This document shows, piece after piece, positions 1 to 9,059 of a stretch of 64,000 bases of DNA; position 1 is the stretch's first letter; each line of letters opens with the position of its first letter. The position numbers and the translations under genes are program-made. The DNA comes from Loigolactobacillus zhaoyuanensis. GTDB taxonomy: Bacteria > Bacillota > Bacilli > Lactobacillales > Lactobacillaceae. The stretch is from NCBI RefSeq assembly GCF_003946385.1, contig NZ_RHOE01000005.1:1-64000 (forward strand). Direction: 5' to 3'. Under the pieces are notes generated by a model. That model did not search any database, was not told where the DNA came from, and worked only from the letters and a program-made list of their open reading frames with translations.

Positions 1-195
1 ATCACGATAGGGATCAAGCAGGCTAGGGCGTTGCTTTTTCGGTTTCTGTGGCTTGGCGTCACCTTCCTTTACTTCTTGATAAGCTTTCTTGGCAGTGCGA
101 TAGTCAACGTCATATTGTCGGCTTAAAGCGGCATAATTGGGTTCGATATCATTATCCACGTAACGTTTCACTCCTTCTCTAATGTCGTGTCTCAC
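1..195 (-). CDS. istA: IS21-family transposase IstA, N-terminal fragment
   Basis: The first 65 codons of a - strand gene that continues past the window edge. The start is GTG at 195, preceded by a strong GGGGAGG ribosome binding site 8 nt upstream; an ATG at 197 runs straight into a stop in another frame. The protein has a helix-turn-helix-like N-terminus (PNYAALSRQYDVDYRTAKKA) and then a basic linker ending RPSLLDPYRD. A basic linker followed by a similar L-D-P-(Y/F) motif is typical of IS21 IstA transposases just before the DDE domain. The DDE catalytic residues and the partner IstB are not in the window, so activity cannot be judged. Confidence 0.65.
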   Translation of the reverse strand, partial: MRHDIREGVKRYVDNDIEPNYAALSRQYDVDYRTAKKAYQEVKEGDAKPQKPKKQRPSLLDPYRD

Positions 196-300
196 ATCAC
201 TAACCTCCCCGATTAAGATGTGATTAATGGTATCAAAAAATGTAGGAAAACCGACAATTTCTCACCGCCCTTTTCCTACATTTTATAACTGCCGTTTACA
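1..300 (-). mobile_element. End of an IS21-like insertion sequence (partial)
   Basis: The element runs off the left edge of the window. It is inferred from the transposase N-terminus on the - strand and from the terminal region beyond it. Read on the - strand, position 300 begins TGTAAACGGCAG, and IS21-family ends start with TG. Just inside, TGTAGGAAAA (241-250 on the + strand) and its inverse TTTTCCTACA (271-280) form a repeated subterminal motif, as expected for transposase binding at IS21 ends. The exact end and any target duplication cannot be confirmed because the other end is outside the window. Confidence 0.6.
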
Positions 301-478
301 GCTATTAGTCGACTTTCTTATGTTATTTTCAATGATCGTTAGCGAAAGGCGGGTTAAACAATAGCGGTTTTCTAATGGATTGAAATCGCTTTAGTAGCTA
401 TTCTAGAAAAACGCGCTATACTTTGAATCAAATTAGTTACCATATTGGCTGTTCGTTGGCATCGAGGAGGCGTTTGAA

Positions 479-1066
479 ATGTTTGATTGGGAAGCAATGG
501 AGCAAGCGGAATACAGTCGGCAGGCTCAGGTAAGTTTTGTGAAACTGACTGAACGAAGTTATCTAACTACAAGTGGTACTGCGCCAAAACGCACTGCGGA
601 TCCAACTTTTCTGGCAAAGGCGGAAGCGGTAGTCAAATTGGCAAAAATAATCAGCGCGGGCGCTACAGCCGGTATTGTGATTCCAGGTTTTAAAGCTTAT
701 CGACCTTATCCGGTCCAAGCAGTGTGGCACGATGACGAATTTAAAATTTGGCTCAAACAACCCTTGTTTATCAGTGAAGCTATCTATGAACAAGCCTTAA
801 AGCAAATTGAATTATCTCAGCCGGTTGATTTCGAGCAATTGGCGGAAGGCACCGAAAGTCAAATCATTACTAACGGTCCTGTGACTCAAGTAATGATTGC
901 TGAATTACAACAGACTGTTACCAAAGCAGGCTATCAATTGGCTGCTCCAGGTAGGCATCGTGAGCTTTATTTGGACGGCCTGCCATTAACGAATGACAAG
1001 CAGGTTTTAGTAAGAATAGCACTAAACGTTGCGGGGCAACAACCGCCACTTTCGGCTATGAATTAA
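479..1066 (+). CDS. GyrI-like small-molecule-binding domain protein
   Basis: A 195-residue cytosolic protein with no membrane segment. The layout matches the Firmicutes GyrI-like family: an N-terminal segment on an aromatic residue and a beta strand ending in a xxSG turn, a central KQPLF(I) segment where the family has its W-x-RQP motif, and a C-terminal GRHRELYLDGLP that corresponds to the family's H-H-E-I-Y-L-S-D signature. Members bind hydrophobic or cationic ligands, and some act as sensors or cyclopropanoid hydrolases; the substrate here is unknown. ATG 479 follows a GAGGAGG site at 464-470. A TATACT hexamer at 417-422 may be its -10 element. It lies next to the IS end, so its expression could be affected by the element. 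Confidence 0.65.
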   Translation: MFDWEAMEQAEYSRQAQVSFVKLTERSYLTTSGTAPKRTADPTFLAKAEAVVKLAKIISAGATAGIVIPGFKAYRPYPVQAVWHDDEFKIWLKQPLFISEAIYEQALKQIELSQPVDFEQLAEGTESQIITNGPVTQVMIAELQQTVTKAGYQLAAPGRHRELYLDGLPLTNDKQVLVRIALNVAGQQPPLSAMN

Positions 1067-1097
1067 AGCATCTGAAAAGAAAGGTGCGCTGACGACT

Positions 1098-1808
1098 ATG
1101 AAAATATCAGTCGTAGTACCAACCTATAATCTGGGTCCATATGTGAATGCATTGCTACAAAATTTGGCCAAGCAAACGGTTGATTTTGAATTGTGGTTGG
1201 TCGATGATGGTTCAACTGATAAAACGGCCACGCAGATTAGTCAATTTGTCAAAGGTATTCCTAATTTTTATGCGATTCAATTAGAACACAATGGGGTTTC
1301 TGTAGCGCGAAATTACGGATTAAGTCATGCAACTGGCGCTGGCATTGCTTTTATTGATGGTGATGACTTGATTGCGCCTACTTTTGTTGAAGCCCTGAGT
1401 CAGGGGTTAGATCAGGATGCTGTTATGGCAGCCGTTGGTTACGAGTGGTATCGTCGGCCGATCACTCAAGCTGATTCTTTTATCGAATTGGATCAAGCAT
1501 CAATGTTTGACCAAGTTACACAACATGGCTCTGAAGTTGGCGGGTATGTTTGGAATAAAGCATTTCGCGCTGCTGCAATCAAGGCCGTAAATTTAACTTT
1601 TGATGAATCCTTACATTTGGCGGAAGATTACCTGTTTACCGCCTCCTTTGTGGCGCACACGCCTGGTAAATACGTTTATTTGCCACACGTTTTGTATACT
1701 AAGCGTAATCGACCCAATAGTACCTTGCACATGACTGATCGTAGCGATAGACGTGAAGAAAATCGGGTTTTTGATCATATTTATGACTTACGGCGATTTA
1801 TTGAATAG
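1098..1808 (+). CDS. Family 2 glycosyltransferase (GT-A fold)
   Basis: A 236-residue protein with a typical GT2 N-terminal half: VVVPTYN at residues 5-11, the nucleotide-binding VDDGSTD at 35-41, and the metal-binding D-x-D form IDGDD at 86-90. A downstream acidic LAEDYLF motif corresponds to the catalytic-base ED of the family. There is no C-terminal membrane segment, so it is probably a soluble or peripheral enzyme that transfers one sugar to a lipid-linked or protein acceptor. It is 31 nt after the GyrI-like gene and ends in a terminator, so the two may be co-transcribed. Donor and acceptor cannot be predicted. It stands apart from the polysaccharide cluster at 17-31 kb. Confidence 0.85.
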   Translation: MKISVVVPTYNLGPYVNALLQNLAKQTVDFELWLVDDGSTDKTATQISQFVKGIPNFYAIQLEHNGVSVARNYGLSHATGAGIAFIDGDDLIAPTFVEALSQGLDQDAVMAAVGYEWYRRPITQADSFIELDQASMFDQVTQHGSEVGGYVWNKAFRAAAIKAVNLTFDESLHLAEDYLFTASFVAHTPGKYVYLPHVLYTKRNRPNSTLHMTDRSDRREENRVFDHIYDLRRFIE

Positions 1809-1830
1809 TGAGCACAATATTGCGGAAAAG

Positions 1831-1854
1831 ATCGGCTTAGTGCCGGTTTTTTTT
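1831..1854 (+). terminator. Rho-independent terminator after the GT2 gene
   Basis: A short ATCGGC/GCCGGT stem with a 5-nt loop is followed by eight T residues. It closes the 479-1808 transcription unit. Confidence 0.6.
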
Positions 1855-2021
1855 ATTTTTAATGCGTCTAACTTACTTTAAAGTTCAGCGTTATTTATTT
1901 TTTGAATAACACAGCTATGCAAAAATTGACTATCCAAAAATGCGATTGTACTTCCGTAATTGGGGCTTATATACTTAAGGAGCTCAAGAAAGTGAATCAT
2001 ATTTAATTGGAGGTAATAAGA

Positions 2022-3791
2022 ATGACTGTAAAGATTACTGAAAAAATGAAATTTAGCCCATCCTTCGACTACATCGACAATGGTGTCGAACATGGTGTGT
2101 TTAGCCCCTTCGAAACTAAAGAAGTTATTTTGAAAAAGGGTCAACAAATCGCGGCAGGCTTCAAGCCGTTAGCTTGCGATATTAAAATGTTAAAAGACGT
2201 CCCGGTTAAATTACGCGATGGCGTCACTATATATACTGATATTTATCTGCCAACAACTGGCGAAAAAGTTCCAACATTGATTGCTTGGAGTCCTTATGGT
2301 AAGAGTGCTGGTACGGCACCACGCTATGTTAATTTGTTCAACATGCTCGGTATGGGCGAAGCCTGGAACTCTGGTTTAACTAAATTTGAAGCACCAGATC
2401 CAGCTTACTGGGTTGAACATGGCTATGCGGTTTGTAACCCTGACATGCGTGGTATTGCCCATAGTGAAGGCGATACAACCATGCTTGGTTCACAAGAAGC
2501 TGAAGATGGCTACGACTTGATTGAATGGTTAGCTGCTCAATCATGGTCTAACGGTAAAACTGCCTTGACTGGTACATCATACTTGGCTTTTTCACAATGG
2601 TACATTGCTGCGGCTAAGCCACCACATTTGACTTGTATCAACCCAACTGAAGGTTTAGCTGATGGCTACCGCGATTTAGCTTATATTGGTGGTATTCCTG
2701 ATGAAAACTTTATCGAACGCTTGGCAGTTAACCATGTTAGTGCAACTGGTGCTAAACGTGAAGATTTGACCAAAGAATTACATGCTGAGCCTTTAGCAAC
2801 AGCTGATATTTGGCAAGATAAAGTGGCTCATCCTGAAGAAATCACCGTACCTGCTTTTGTGATCGCCAGCTATTCCAATACGTTACACACCATGGGGACT
2901 TTCCGTTCATGGCGGACGTTAGGCTCCAAAGAAAGATGGCTACGAATCCATGATCGTCAAGAATGGCCATATTATTATGACGAAGCTAACACTGAAGAAT
3001 TACGCCGTTTCTTTGATTACTACTTGCTCGGTAAAGACAATAATTGGCCTGATACACCAACGGTTCGTTATTCTGTCATTGACTTTGAAGGTCATAACCA
3101 GACTGATATTCCCGCTGCAGCGTTCCCACCAGCTGGTAGCCAAAATACCCGGTACTACATGAACGGCATGACCCGTGCCTTACAAGCACAGCCTGAAGCA
3201 AAAGATTTCCCAGTTAAATACGTTGCTGGTGGCCTACCAGGCCGCGCTTCATTCCAAATGACTTTTGACCAAGATACCGAATTTGTCGGTTATCCTAAGG
3301 CAAAACTCTTCATGGAAGTTGACGGCTACAACGATATGGATGTCTTCGTTTGGGTACAGAAGTTGGACGCTCGTGGCAATGTTTTAAGCGAATTTGTCGT
3401 GCCTAACCACGGTGCTGCCTTGCAAGACTTCACGCAAGAAGGCGCATCAGCACTACGTTATAAGGGTGCTTGGGGTCGTTTACGTGCTTCAATGCGTCAC
3501 CTAGATGATAAGGTTGCAACCGACGAGATTCCCGCTTATACCTTTGATCGCGTTGAAAAACTTGAAAAAGGCGAAGTCGTTTCATTGGATATCGTCTTGA
3601 GTACGATCGGTTTATCCTACAAAGCCGGCGAGACCTTACGAGTTGTCGTTAGCTCAAAGGACGAACTCGGTGGCGTGATGCCAGGAACGCCAGGCGGCCA
3701 AGTTGATAACAAGGGCGTACACACCCTTCATACCGGCGGCGAATACGCCTCATATCTCCAATTACCATTAATGACAACACAGAGTGTCTAA
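2022..3791 (+). CDS. CocE/NonD-type hydrolase, peptidase S15-like family
   Basis: A 589-residue alpha/beta-hydrolase. The N-terminal half has the S15 fold with LRDGVTIYTDIYLP, GYAVCNPDMRGIAHSEG and the nucleophile motif GTSYLA (Ser about residue 186). The C-terminal half has the beta-sandwich (DPP C-terminal) domain found in X-Pro dipeptidyl-peptidases and cocaine-esterase-like enzymes. The family cleaves acyl or prolyl-peptide bonds; the substrate is unknown, although the length and context fit an uncharacterised lactobacillar acyl hydrolase rather than PepX, which is longer. ATG 2022 is chosen because GGAGG lies 9 nt upstream; an in-frame codon at 2007 has no binding site. A LysR regulator follows on the same strand. 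Confidence 0.8.
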   Translation: MTVKITEKMKFSPSFDYIDNGVEHGVFSPFETKEVILKKGQQIAAGFKPLACDIKMLKDVPVKLRDGVTIYTDIYLPTTGEKVPTLIAWSPYGKSAGTAPRYVNLFNMLGMGEAWNSGLTKFEAPDPAYWVEHGYAVCNPDMRGIAHSEGDTTMLGSQEAEDGYDLIEWLAAQSWSNGKTALTGTSYLAFSQWYIAAAKPPHLTCINPTEGLADGYRDLAYIGGIPDENFIERLAVNHVSATGAKREDLTKELHAEPLATADIWQDKVAHPEEITVPAFVIASYSNTLHTMGTFRSWRTLGSKERWLRIHDRQEWPYYYDEANTEELRRFFDYYLLGKDNNWPDTPTVRYSVIDFEGHNQTDIPAAAFPPAGSQNTRYYMNGMTRALQAQPEAKDFPVKYVAGGLPGRASFQMTFDQDTEFVGYPKAKLFMEVDGYNDMDVFVWVQKLDARGNVLSEFVVPNHGAALQDFTQEGASALRYKGAWGRLRASMRHLDDKVATDEIPAYTFDRVEKLEKGEVVSLDIVLSTIGLSYKAGETLRVVVSSKDELGGVMPGTPGGQVDNKGVHTLHTGGEYASYLQLPLMTTQSV

Positions 3792-3845
3792 AAAAAGCGT
3801 TTAGATTTTAAGCACATTTACGCCAAATAAATAGGACCGAACTAG

Positions 3846-3893
3846 TATGTTTACAGTGACTTTGTGCTAAAGTTACTGTAAACATATTTTTTT
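3846..3893 (+). terminator. 18-bp hairpin with T-tract between hydrolase and LysR gene
   Basis: The arms TATGTTTACAGTGACTTT and AAAGTTACTGTAAACATA pair along 18 positions with a single G-U wobble around a GTGCT loop and run into seven T residues. It can terminate the hydrolase mRNA. It is long and AT-rich for a terminator and sits 17 nt before the LysR start, so a second role as an operator is possible. Confidence 0.7.
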
Positions 3894-3909
3894 GAACGGA
3901 GCTATATTT

Positions 3910-4812
3910 ATGAAGCTATCGACGCTAGAATATTTTGTGGAAGTTGCCACGGAGAAAAGTTTTACCAAGGCAGCGGAAAAGTTGTTCATTTCGCAACCGA
4001 CATTAAGTCGACACATTCAAGAATTAGAAACTGAATTAGGGGTCGTATTATTTATTCGCCAAAGCCACGATTTAAAACTATCCGGTGCCGGCGAAAAATT
4101 TCTGGTTGAAACCACTGATGTTTTACGGCGAGTTGATCATTTAGCCCATATGTTTGACGAACAGCCAACGGAGCAAGCGGTGATCTTAAAAGTTGGCTAT
4201 CTACCGAACTTCAATCTTGGCGGTATGTATGAAATGTTGGACCACTTCAAGGCCGAACATACTAATGTGCAATTCTTAATGACACAAGATACACCGCTGA
4301 ATTTGGCTGATGGGCTGTCCGACGGCCGCTATGATTTGGTATTTGGCTTGTCTTCTTATTTCCAAGCCAACCACGAGATTGAGCAGGTGCTATTCATGGA
4401 AAATCATTTACAGATCGCCTTGCCGATCCAGCACCGGCTCAATCAGCAGCATAAAATCCGCTTTGCCGATTTAAAACAGGAAACGTTTATCCTACTTGAA
4501 CGCCAGCAGTCACCGGTGATCGTTGATTATGTCATCAATCAAGGACTGAAAAATGGCTTCAACTTAAGAGCCAACTATTATGTCAAAGATCTTGATGAAG
4601 GTTTATCCATGGTGTCGGTCGGCAAGGGCTTAGCTTTCTTATATTCAGGGATGAATGATGGCACGCTGGCCGCAAAGTATCATATCAAAATCACCGACTT
4701 GGCGGACATCAGCCATGATCAAAATATTGTCAGTGTGATCAATAAAAATAACGATAGTCAGTTACTGCACGACTTATATGAATTTCTCAAACATGGTGCA
4801 CCAGCGCAGTGA
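3910..4812 (+). CDS. LysR-family transcriptional regulator
   Basis: A 300-residue protein with the LysR winged helix-turn-helix at residues 1-60 (LEYFVEVATEKSFTKAAEKL, then SQPTLSRHIQELE) and a periplasmic-binding-protein-like effector domain from about residue 90. Family members bind a small ligand and activate or repress a neighbouring gene. Here the gene follows the S15-like hydrolase in the same direction, not the usual divergent arrangement, so the hydrolase is only a possible target. ATG 3910 is preceded by CGGAG; a TTG six codons upstream lies inside the hairpin's T-tract and is less likely. A terminator follows. Confidence 0.9.
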   Translation: MKLSTLEYFVEVATEKSFTKAAEKLFISQPTLSRHIQELETELGVVLFIRQSHDLKLSGAGEKFLVETTDVLRRVDHLAHMFDEQPTEQAVILKVGYLPNFNLGGMYEMLDHFKAEHTNVQFLMTQDTPLNLADGLSDGRYDLVFGLSSYFQANHEIEQVLFMENHLQIALPIQHRLNQQHKIRFADLKQETFILLERQQSPVIVDYVINQGLKNGFNLRANYYVKDLDEGLSMVSVGKGLAFLYSGMNDGTLAAKYHIKITDLADISHDQNIVSVINKNNDSQLLHDLYEFLKHGAPAQ

Positions 4813-4870
4813 ACAGGCTTTACGTATAATCTGCACATAATAATGCAGACTGTGCAAATTATGACCAGTT

Positions 4871-4915
4871 AAAAAGAGGTTCAAGTAATGATTAATTACT
4901 TGAACCTCTTTTTTT
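4871..4915 (+). terminator. Strong terminator after the LysR gene
   Basis: A perfect stem (AAAGAGGTTCAAGTAAT with ATTACTTGAACCTCTTT) is flanked by A residues on one side and T residues on the other, so it could act in both directions. Confidence 0.9.
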
Positions 4916-5156
4916 ATTTTTTCTGATAATAACTAGCCGCAATGAATGCAACTCCTTGTCCTAAAATTGATACAAACTAGTGGACAATAATTTCATATCA
5001 ATGGATATTTTTATTATATTATTATATTTATAAATAGTAATAAACATATAAAATATTTGGTAAGCCTAAAAAATTGTTTAATTTATATAATAAAGCGTAT
5101 ACTATGCCGTGGCCCATAGGATCAAAAGATCAGCGGCCGGAAAGGTGTGAAGTAGT
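4916..5156 (+). promoter_or_regulatory. AT-rich promoter region of mntH
   Basis: No gene is visible in this stretch. A perfect TATAAT at 5086-5091 is a likely -10 hexamer; the -35 is not convincing. A TTTGGTAAGCCTAAA segment (5056-5070) resembles the imperfect palindromes bound by MntR/DtxR-type manganese regulators. That reading is inference: the two halves are not in perfect register. No regulator gene is adjacent. Confidence 0.4.
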
Positions 5157-6731
5157 ATGGGAAAAAGCGAAACAACACCGCACAAGCACAAACTGATTGA
5201 GTACGCGAACGGTCCTTCATTGGAGGAAATCAATGGCACAGTCGAAGTGCCAAAGGGAAAGGGATTTCTAAAAACTTTATTCATGTATTCTGGACCGGGG
5301 GCCTTAGTTGCTGTCGGTTACATGGATCCAGGCAATTGGTCGACCTCGATTACTGGCGGCCAGAATTTCCAGTATTTATTGATGTCGATCATCTTAATGT
5401 CAAGTTTAATTGCGATGTTGCTGCAATACATGGCAGCTAAACTTGGTATTGTGAGTCAGATGGATCTCGCTCAAGCTATTCGCGCGCGGACCAGTAAAAC
5501 GCTGGGAATCGTGCTTTGGATACTGACAGAATTAGCCATCATGGCAACCGACATTGCCGAAGTTATTGGGGCCGCGATCGCCTTATATTTACTATTTCAT
5601 ATACCCCTGATGATTGCTGTCTTCATTACAGTATTAGATGTTTTATTATTGCTATTATTAACGAAAATTGGATTTCGTAAAATTGAAGCAATCGTGGTCT
5701 GTTTGATTTTAGTCATTTTACTGGTGTTTGTTTATCAAGTTGCGTTATCGAATCCTGATTGGGGTGGCGTCTTCGCTGGCTTGATCCCAAGAGCGGAAAC
5801 TTTTTCTAGTGCTAAGTCGGCTGGTGGCTATTCACCATTGACTGGTTCACTAGGTATTATTGGCGCGACGGTTATGCCGCATAATTTATACCTACATTCA
5901 GCAATTTCACAAACCCGTAAAATTGACCATAATGATGAAAAGGATGTGGCACGGACGGTTCGTTTTGCGACTTGGGATTCTAATATTCAGTTAACCGCAG
6001 CTTTCTTTGTCAACGCATTACTGTTGATCATGGGCGTTGCAGTTTTCAAAACAGGCGCAGTTAAGGACCCATCGTTTTTCGGATTATTTCAAGCGTTATC
6101 GGATACGTCAACTTTGAGTAATAGTGTTCTGATCGATGTGGCGCGTTCAGGAATTTTATCAACCCTATTCGCAGTTGCGTTACTAGCTTCAGGGCAAAAT
6201 GCAACCATTACTGGCACCTTAACGGGTCAGGTTATTATGGAAGGTTTTGTACATTTGCGGATGCCGCTATGGTTACGCCGTTTAGTTACGCGAGTGATAT
6301 CGGTGATTCCAGTTTTGATCTGCGTCATGATGACCAGTAGTCAGAGCGCTATCGACGAACATACTGCGTTAAACACCTTAATGAACAACTCGCAAGTCTT
6401 TCTGGCCTTTGCCTTGCCGTTCTCTATGTTGCCGTTGTTAATGATCACGGATAGCCAAGTAGAGATGGGCAAACGTTTTAAGAATGTGCTGTGGGTGAAA
6501 GTGTTAGGCTGGGTCTCAGTGATTGGGTTGACCTATCTAAATTTGATTGGCTTACCGGGACAAATTGAAGGTTTCTTTGGTAATACGGTGACTAAAAATG
6601 AGTTGTTCTTAGCCGACAATATTGCTTATGTTTTGATTGCGGCGGTGTTAGCCTTATTAGCTTGGACCGTTTATGATCTTTACCGCGGCAATAAAAGATA
6701 TGCTGCCAAAGTAGCTGCTAGTAAAGGGTAG
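5157..6731 (+). CDS. mntH: Nramp-family divalent metal:proton symporter MntH
   Basis: A 524-residue polytopic membrane protein with about 11-12 transmembrane helices. It carries both metal-binding signatures of the Nramp family: DPGN at residues 57-60 in helix 1 and MPHN at about 240-243 in helix 6. In lactic acid bacteria such proteins import Mn2+ (and Fe2+ or Cd2+), which is the main antioxidant metal in these cells. The N-terminal hydrophilic tail of about 45 residues is normal for lactobacillar MntH. ATG 5157 follows an AAAGGTG site. A UspA gene starts 15 nt downstream, a common pairing in lactobacilli. Manganese-dependent repression is likely but only weakly supported by the upstream sequence. 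Confidence 0.93.
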   Translation: MGKSETTPHKHKLIEYANGPSLEEINGTVEVPKGKGFLKTLFMYSGPGALVAVGYMDPGNWSTSITGGQNFQYLLMSIILMSSLIAMLLQYMAAKLGIVSQMDLAQAIRARTSKTLGIVLWILTELAIMATDIAEVIGAAIALYLLFHIPLMIAVFITVLDVLLLLLLTKIGFRKIEAIVVCLILVILLVFVYQVALSNPDWGGVFAGLIPRAETFSSAKSAGGYSPLTGSLGIIGATVMPHNLYLHSAISQTRKIDHNDEKDVARTVRFATWDSNIQLTAAFFVNALLLIMGVAVFKTGAVKDPSFFGLFQALSDTSTLSNSVLIDVARSGILSTLFAVALLASGQNATITGTLTGQVIMEGFVHLRMPLWLRRLVTRVISVIPVLICVMMTSSQSAIDEHTALNTLMNNSQVFLAFALPFSMLPLLMITDSQVEMGKRFKNVLWVKVLGWVSVIGLTYLNLIGLPGQIEGFFGNTVTKNELFLADNIAYVLIAAVLALLAWTVYDLYRGNKRYAAKVAASKG

Positions 6732-6746
6732 AGGAGGAATGAGTTT

Positions 6747-7172
6747 ATGAAATTTTCAAGAATTTTAGTTGGCGTTGATGATTCACAAGATGCTTTATTG
6801 GCGTTTAAATATGCTGTCGATCAAGCAAAACAAGATCAAGCTGAATTAGTGATCGTATCCGTCTTAGAAAGTGAAGAAATGAATGTTTATCAGGCTTTGA
6901 ATAAGGATTACGTTCATGGTGAGCGGGCTGAATTAGAGCAACATGTGCGCGATTATCAACGACAAGCCCGCGAAGCCGGAATCGAAAGGGTAAACACCGT
7001 TGTTGCCGAGGGCGAGCCAGGGGAAGTAATCGTGAAGGAAGTTATTCCCCACATTGAGCCCGATTTACTAATCGTGGGTTCGGAAGCGAAAGAAGGATTA
7101 GCGAAGCACCTTGGGAGCCAAGCGGCCTACATGGCTAAATATGCTCCAATTTCGGTATTAGTCATCCGCTAA
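6747..7172 (+). CDS. Universal stress protein, UspA family
   Basis: A 141-residue single-domain Usp. It begins with the strand-loop ILVGVDDSQDA and ends with the ATP-binding signature VGSEAKEGLAKHLGSQA, followed by the final strand ISVLVIR. Both the small-residue glycines and the GS pair of the nucleotide-binding motif are kept, which suggests an ATP-binding member. It is translationally close to mntH (15 nt, GAGGAGG site) and therefore probably co-expressed with it, linking a stress protein to metal uptake. Its molecular role is unknown, as for most of the family. Confidence 0.9.
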   Translation: MKFSRILVGVDDSQDALLAFKYAVDQAKQDQAELVIVSVLESEEMNVYQALNKDYVHGERAELEQHVRDYQRQAREAGIERVNTVVAEGEPGEVIVKEVIPHIEPDLLIVGSEAKEGLAKHLGSQAAYMAKYAPISVLVIR

Positions 7173-7462
7173 TAATTTTATAGCTAAACTAGTGATCAAT
7201 TTTTTTGGATACTTGATTTTATCTTGTATCTTTTCACTATTTCAGTTTGTGGGGCACAATAATTAGAAGTTTGCTAAAAATTAATAATTGATACGGTATA
7301 ATAAGAATTGCTGCTAAATATTTTTCCGAGAATTGTTCTTTATTATGAAGTGATCACTGATCAGGGATGGTAGATAAATTCGACTATTCATCTAAGTTAG
7401 CGGCGATTAAACCGAATAGCTGCAAAAAAGATACTAAGTGAATTATTAAAAAAAGAAAGAAT

Positions 7463-7975
7463 GTGGCTCTAATTTTTAGAACAATTATTTTTATCCTTTT
7501 CTTCATCGCCTTTATCAATTTTTTGATTGCAGCAACACGTTTTGCTAAGGCGAATAAAATGCGTAACAGAAACAGCAATATGACACCGCGTGAACGGTTT
7601 GTCGACCAATCCAGACGGCAGGCTTTTTTAGCCGATCAATCAGCCAAATATTATTCTTTAACCCGGCGAACAACGATGCTGATGTTAATTTTGATTTGCG
7701 TGTTAACGCTGCAAGTATATTTTTTCTGGATGAATCATAAAACAGCTGCGATCGTGACCGAGTTGCTTTTTTTAATACTAGTTTTACTTATAAGTATCTT
7801 TTTTTATCAACGTGCGCTGATAACCGAAGACATCTGGCAACAAGTCACTGAAGAAGAACGTGCTTTATTCAAAATCAAACTATTTTCTAAGCAACAAAAA
7901 AAGCAACAGCGCTACGTTTTCATTGCTGCACTCATTGTTATTATTATGGCAATAATATATTTTGCGCCATTTTAG
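7463..7975 (+). CDS. Hypothetical membrane protein with four predicted TM helices
   Basis: A 170-residue protein I cannot assign to a family. One hydrophobic helix lies at residues 1-22, a basic loop (RFAKANKMRNRN...TPRERFVDQSRR) follows, two helices lie near 68-90 and 95-115, a lysine-rich segment (KLFSKQQKKQQR) comes next, and a final helix ends the protein. The start is GTG 7463, because the overlapping ATG stops after three codons; the AAAGAAAG site before it is weak, so the true start may differ. It has its own intergenic regions on both sides and appears monocistronic. Confidence 0.55.
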   Translation: MALIFRTIIFILFFIAFINFLIAATRFAKANKMRNRNSNMTPRERFVDQSRRQAFLADQSAKYYSLTRRTTMLMLILICVLTLQVYFFWMNHKTAAIVTELLFLILVLLISIFFYQRALITEDIWQQVTEEERALFKIKLFSKQQKKQQRYVFIAALIVIIMAIIYFAPF

Positions 7976-8011
7976 GCCTGAGCAGGGTTGAATGCCCAAC
8001 TTGGGATGAAG

Positions 8012-8057
8012 AGAATGCCTTTATCGCGACTATTAGCGGGCAAGACATTCTTTTTTT
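8012..8057 (+). terminator. Probable terminator with internal loop
   Basis: AGAATG (8012-8017) pairs with CATTCT (8046-8051), and GCC with GGC inside it, followed by seven T residues. The stem is interrupted, so confidence is moderate. Confidence 0.45.
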
Positions 8058-8162
8058 GTATAGCTTCATTTAAAAAATAAAGCGCTATCGCTTTTTAAGG
8101 ACAACATCCGGTATAATCAATAATAAGATGTTGTTAATGGGATTAAATAATGGGAGGATTTT

Positions 8163-9059
8163 ATGTTAGCGATTGAACACTTATCCAAGAGCTTTGGCCC
8201 GCTACAAGCACTGAATGATGTTAGTTTCACGATTCAGCCAGGTGAGATCATGGGCTTGATCGGTCAAAATGGCGCCGGTAAGTCGACTACTTTTCACAGT
8301 ATTTTGGGTTTTTTGAAGTATAGCGGTCAGATTAGGTGGCATGATCAACCAATTACTGAGTCGGTATTTGATGAGATCGGCTACTTGCCAGAAGAGCGTA
8401 GTTTGATGCCGAAATTAACTGTTGAGCAGCAGATCGTTTATTTAGCGCGCCTGAAAAACAAATCAGCCAAGGAGATCAAACCGCAGATCGATGACTGGTT
8501 GGCTAAGTTTGCCGTCAAAGGCAAGCGTACCGATAAAATAAAAGATTTGTCCAAAGGTAATCAACAGAAAATCCAATTGATCTGCACCTTGATCCATCAG
8601 CCTAAGTTATTAATTTTAGACGAGCCATTTAGTGGCTTGGACCCGGTGAATGTCGATTTGCTGGAGCAAGCAATTTTTGCCGCTAAAAAACAGGGCGCCG
8701 CAATTATTTTTTCCAGTCATGATATGGGCAACGTTGAAGCCTTGTGCGATCACTTGATCATGCTTAAAGCTGGTCATGTAGCGTTAAGCGGGCGTTTAGA
8801 CGAAGTGCGCAATCAATTTGGCAAGACCCATCTGTTTGTAACTACAGATTGGGTGCAAGCACGCCTGGAACAATTACCACAGGTGGTCAAAGTCACTCAG
8901 TTGGCACCACAACGGTATTTATTGCAGTTAGCCGATCCGGCAGCAGGACCGGAGATCTTCCAGCAATTAACACAGGGTCACTATATTGAAGAGTTCAGTC
9001 AACAAGCACCAACATTAGATGAAATTTTCCGGATGAAAGTCGGTGAAACGAATGCGTAA
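8163..9059 (+). CDS. ABC transporter ATP-binding protein (NatA/YhaQ-like exporter type)
   Basis: A 298-residue nucleotide-binding subunit. Walker A is GQNGAGKST at residues 34-42, the signature is LSKGNQQK, Walker B is LLILDEPF, and the switch histidine is in SSHDMGN. A C-terminal extension of about 80 residues follows the core, as in NatA-type exporters. It pairs with the ABC-2 permease that overlaps its 3' end, so both are one export system in the cytoplasmic membrane. The substrate (sodium, antimicrobial or drug) cannot be told from sequence. The ATG follows a GGGAGG site. Confidence 0.92.
   Translation: MLAIEHLSKSFGPLQALNDVSFTIQPGEIMGLIGQNGAGKSTTFHSILGFLKYSGQIRWHDQPITESVFDEIGYLPEERSLMPKLTVEQQIVYLARLKNKSAKEIKPQIDDWLAKFAVKGKRTDKIKDLSKGNQQKIQLICTLIHQPKLLILDEPFSGLDPVNVDLLEQAIFAAKKQGAAIIFSSHDMGNVEALCDHLIMLKAGHVALSGRLDEVRNQFGKTHLFVTTDWVQARLEQLPQVVKVTQLAPQRYLLQLADPAAGPEIFQQLTQGHYIEEFSQQAPTLDEIFRMKVGETNA

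Noticed and set aside
1878-2147. 89-codon - strand frame before and inside the S15-like hydrolase gene
   Set aside because: It overlaps a well-supported gene start and its ribosome binding site, and shows no motif or binding site of its own.
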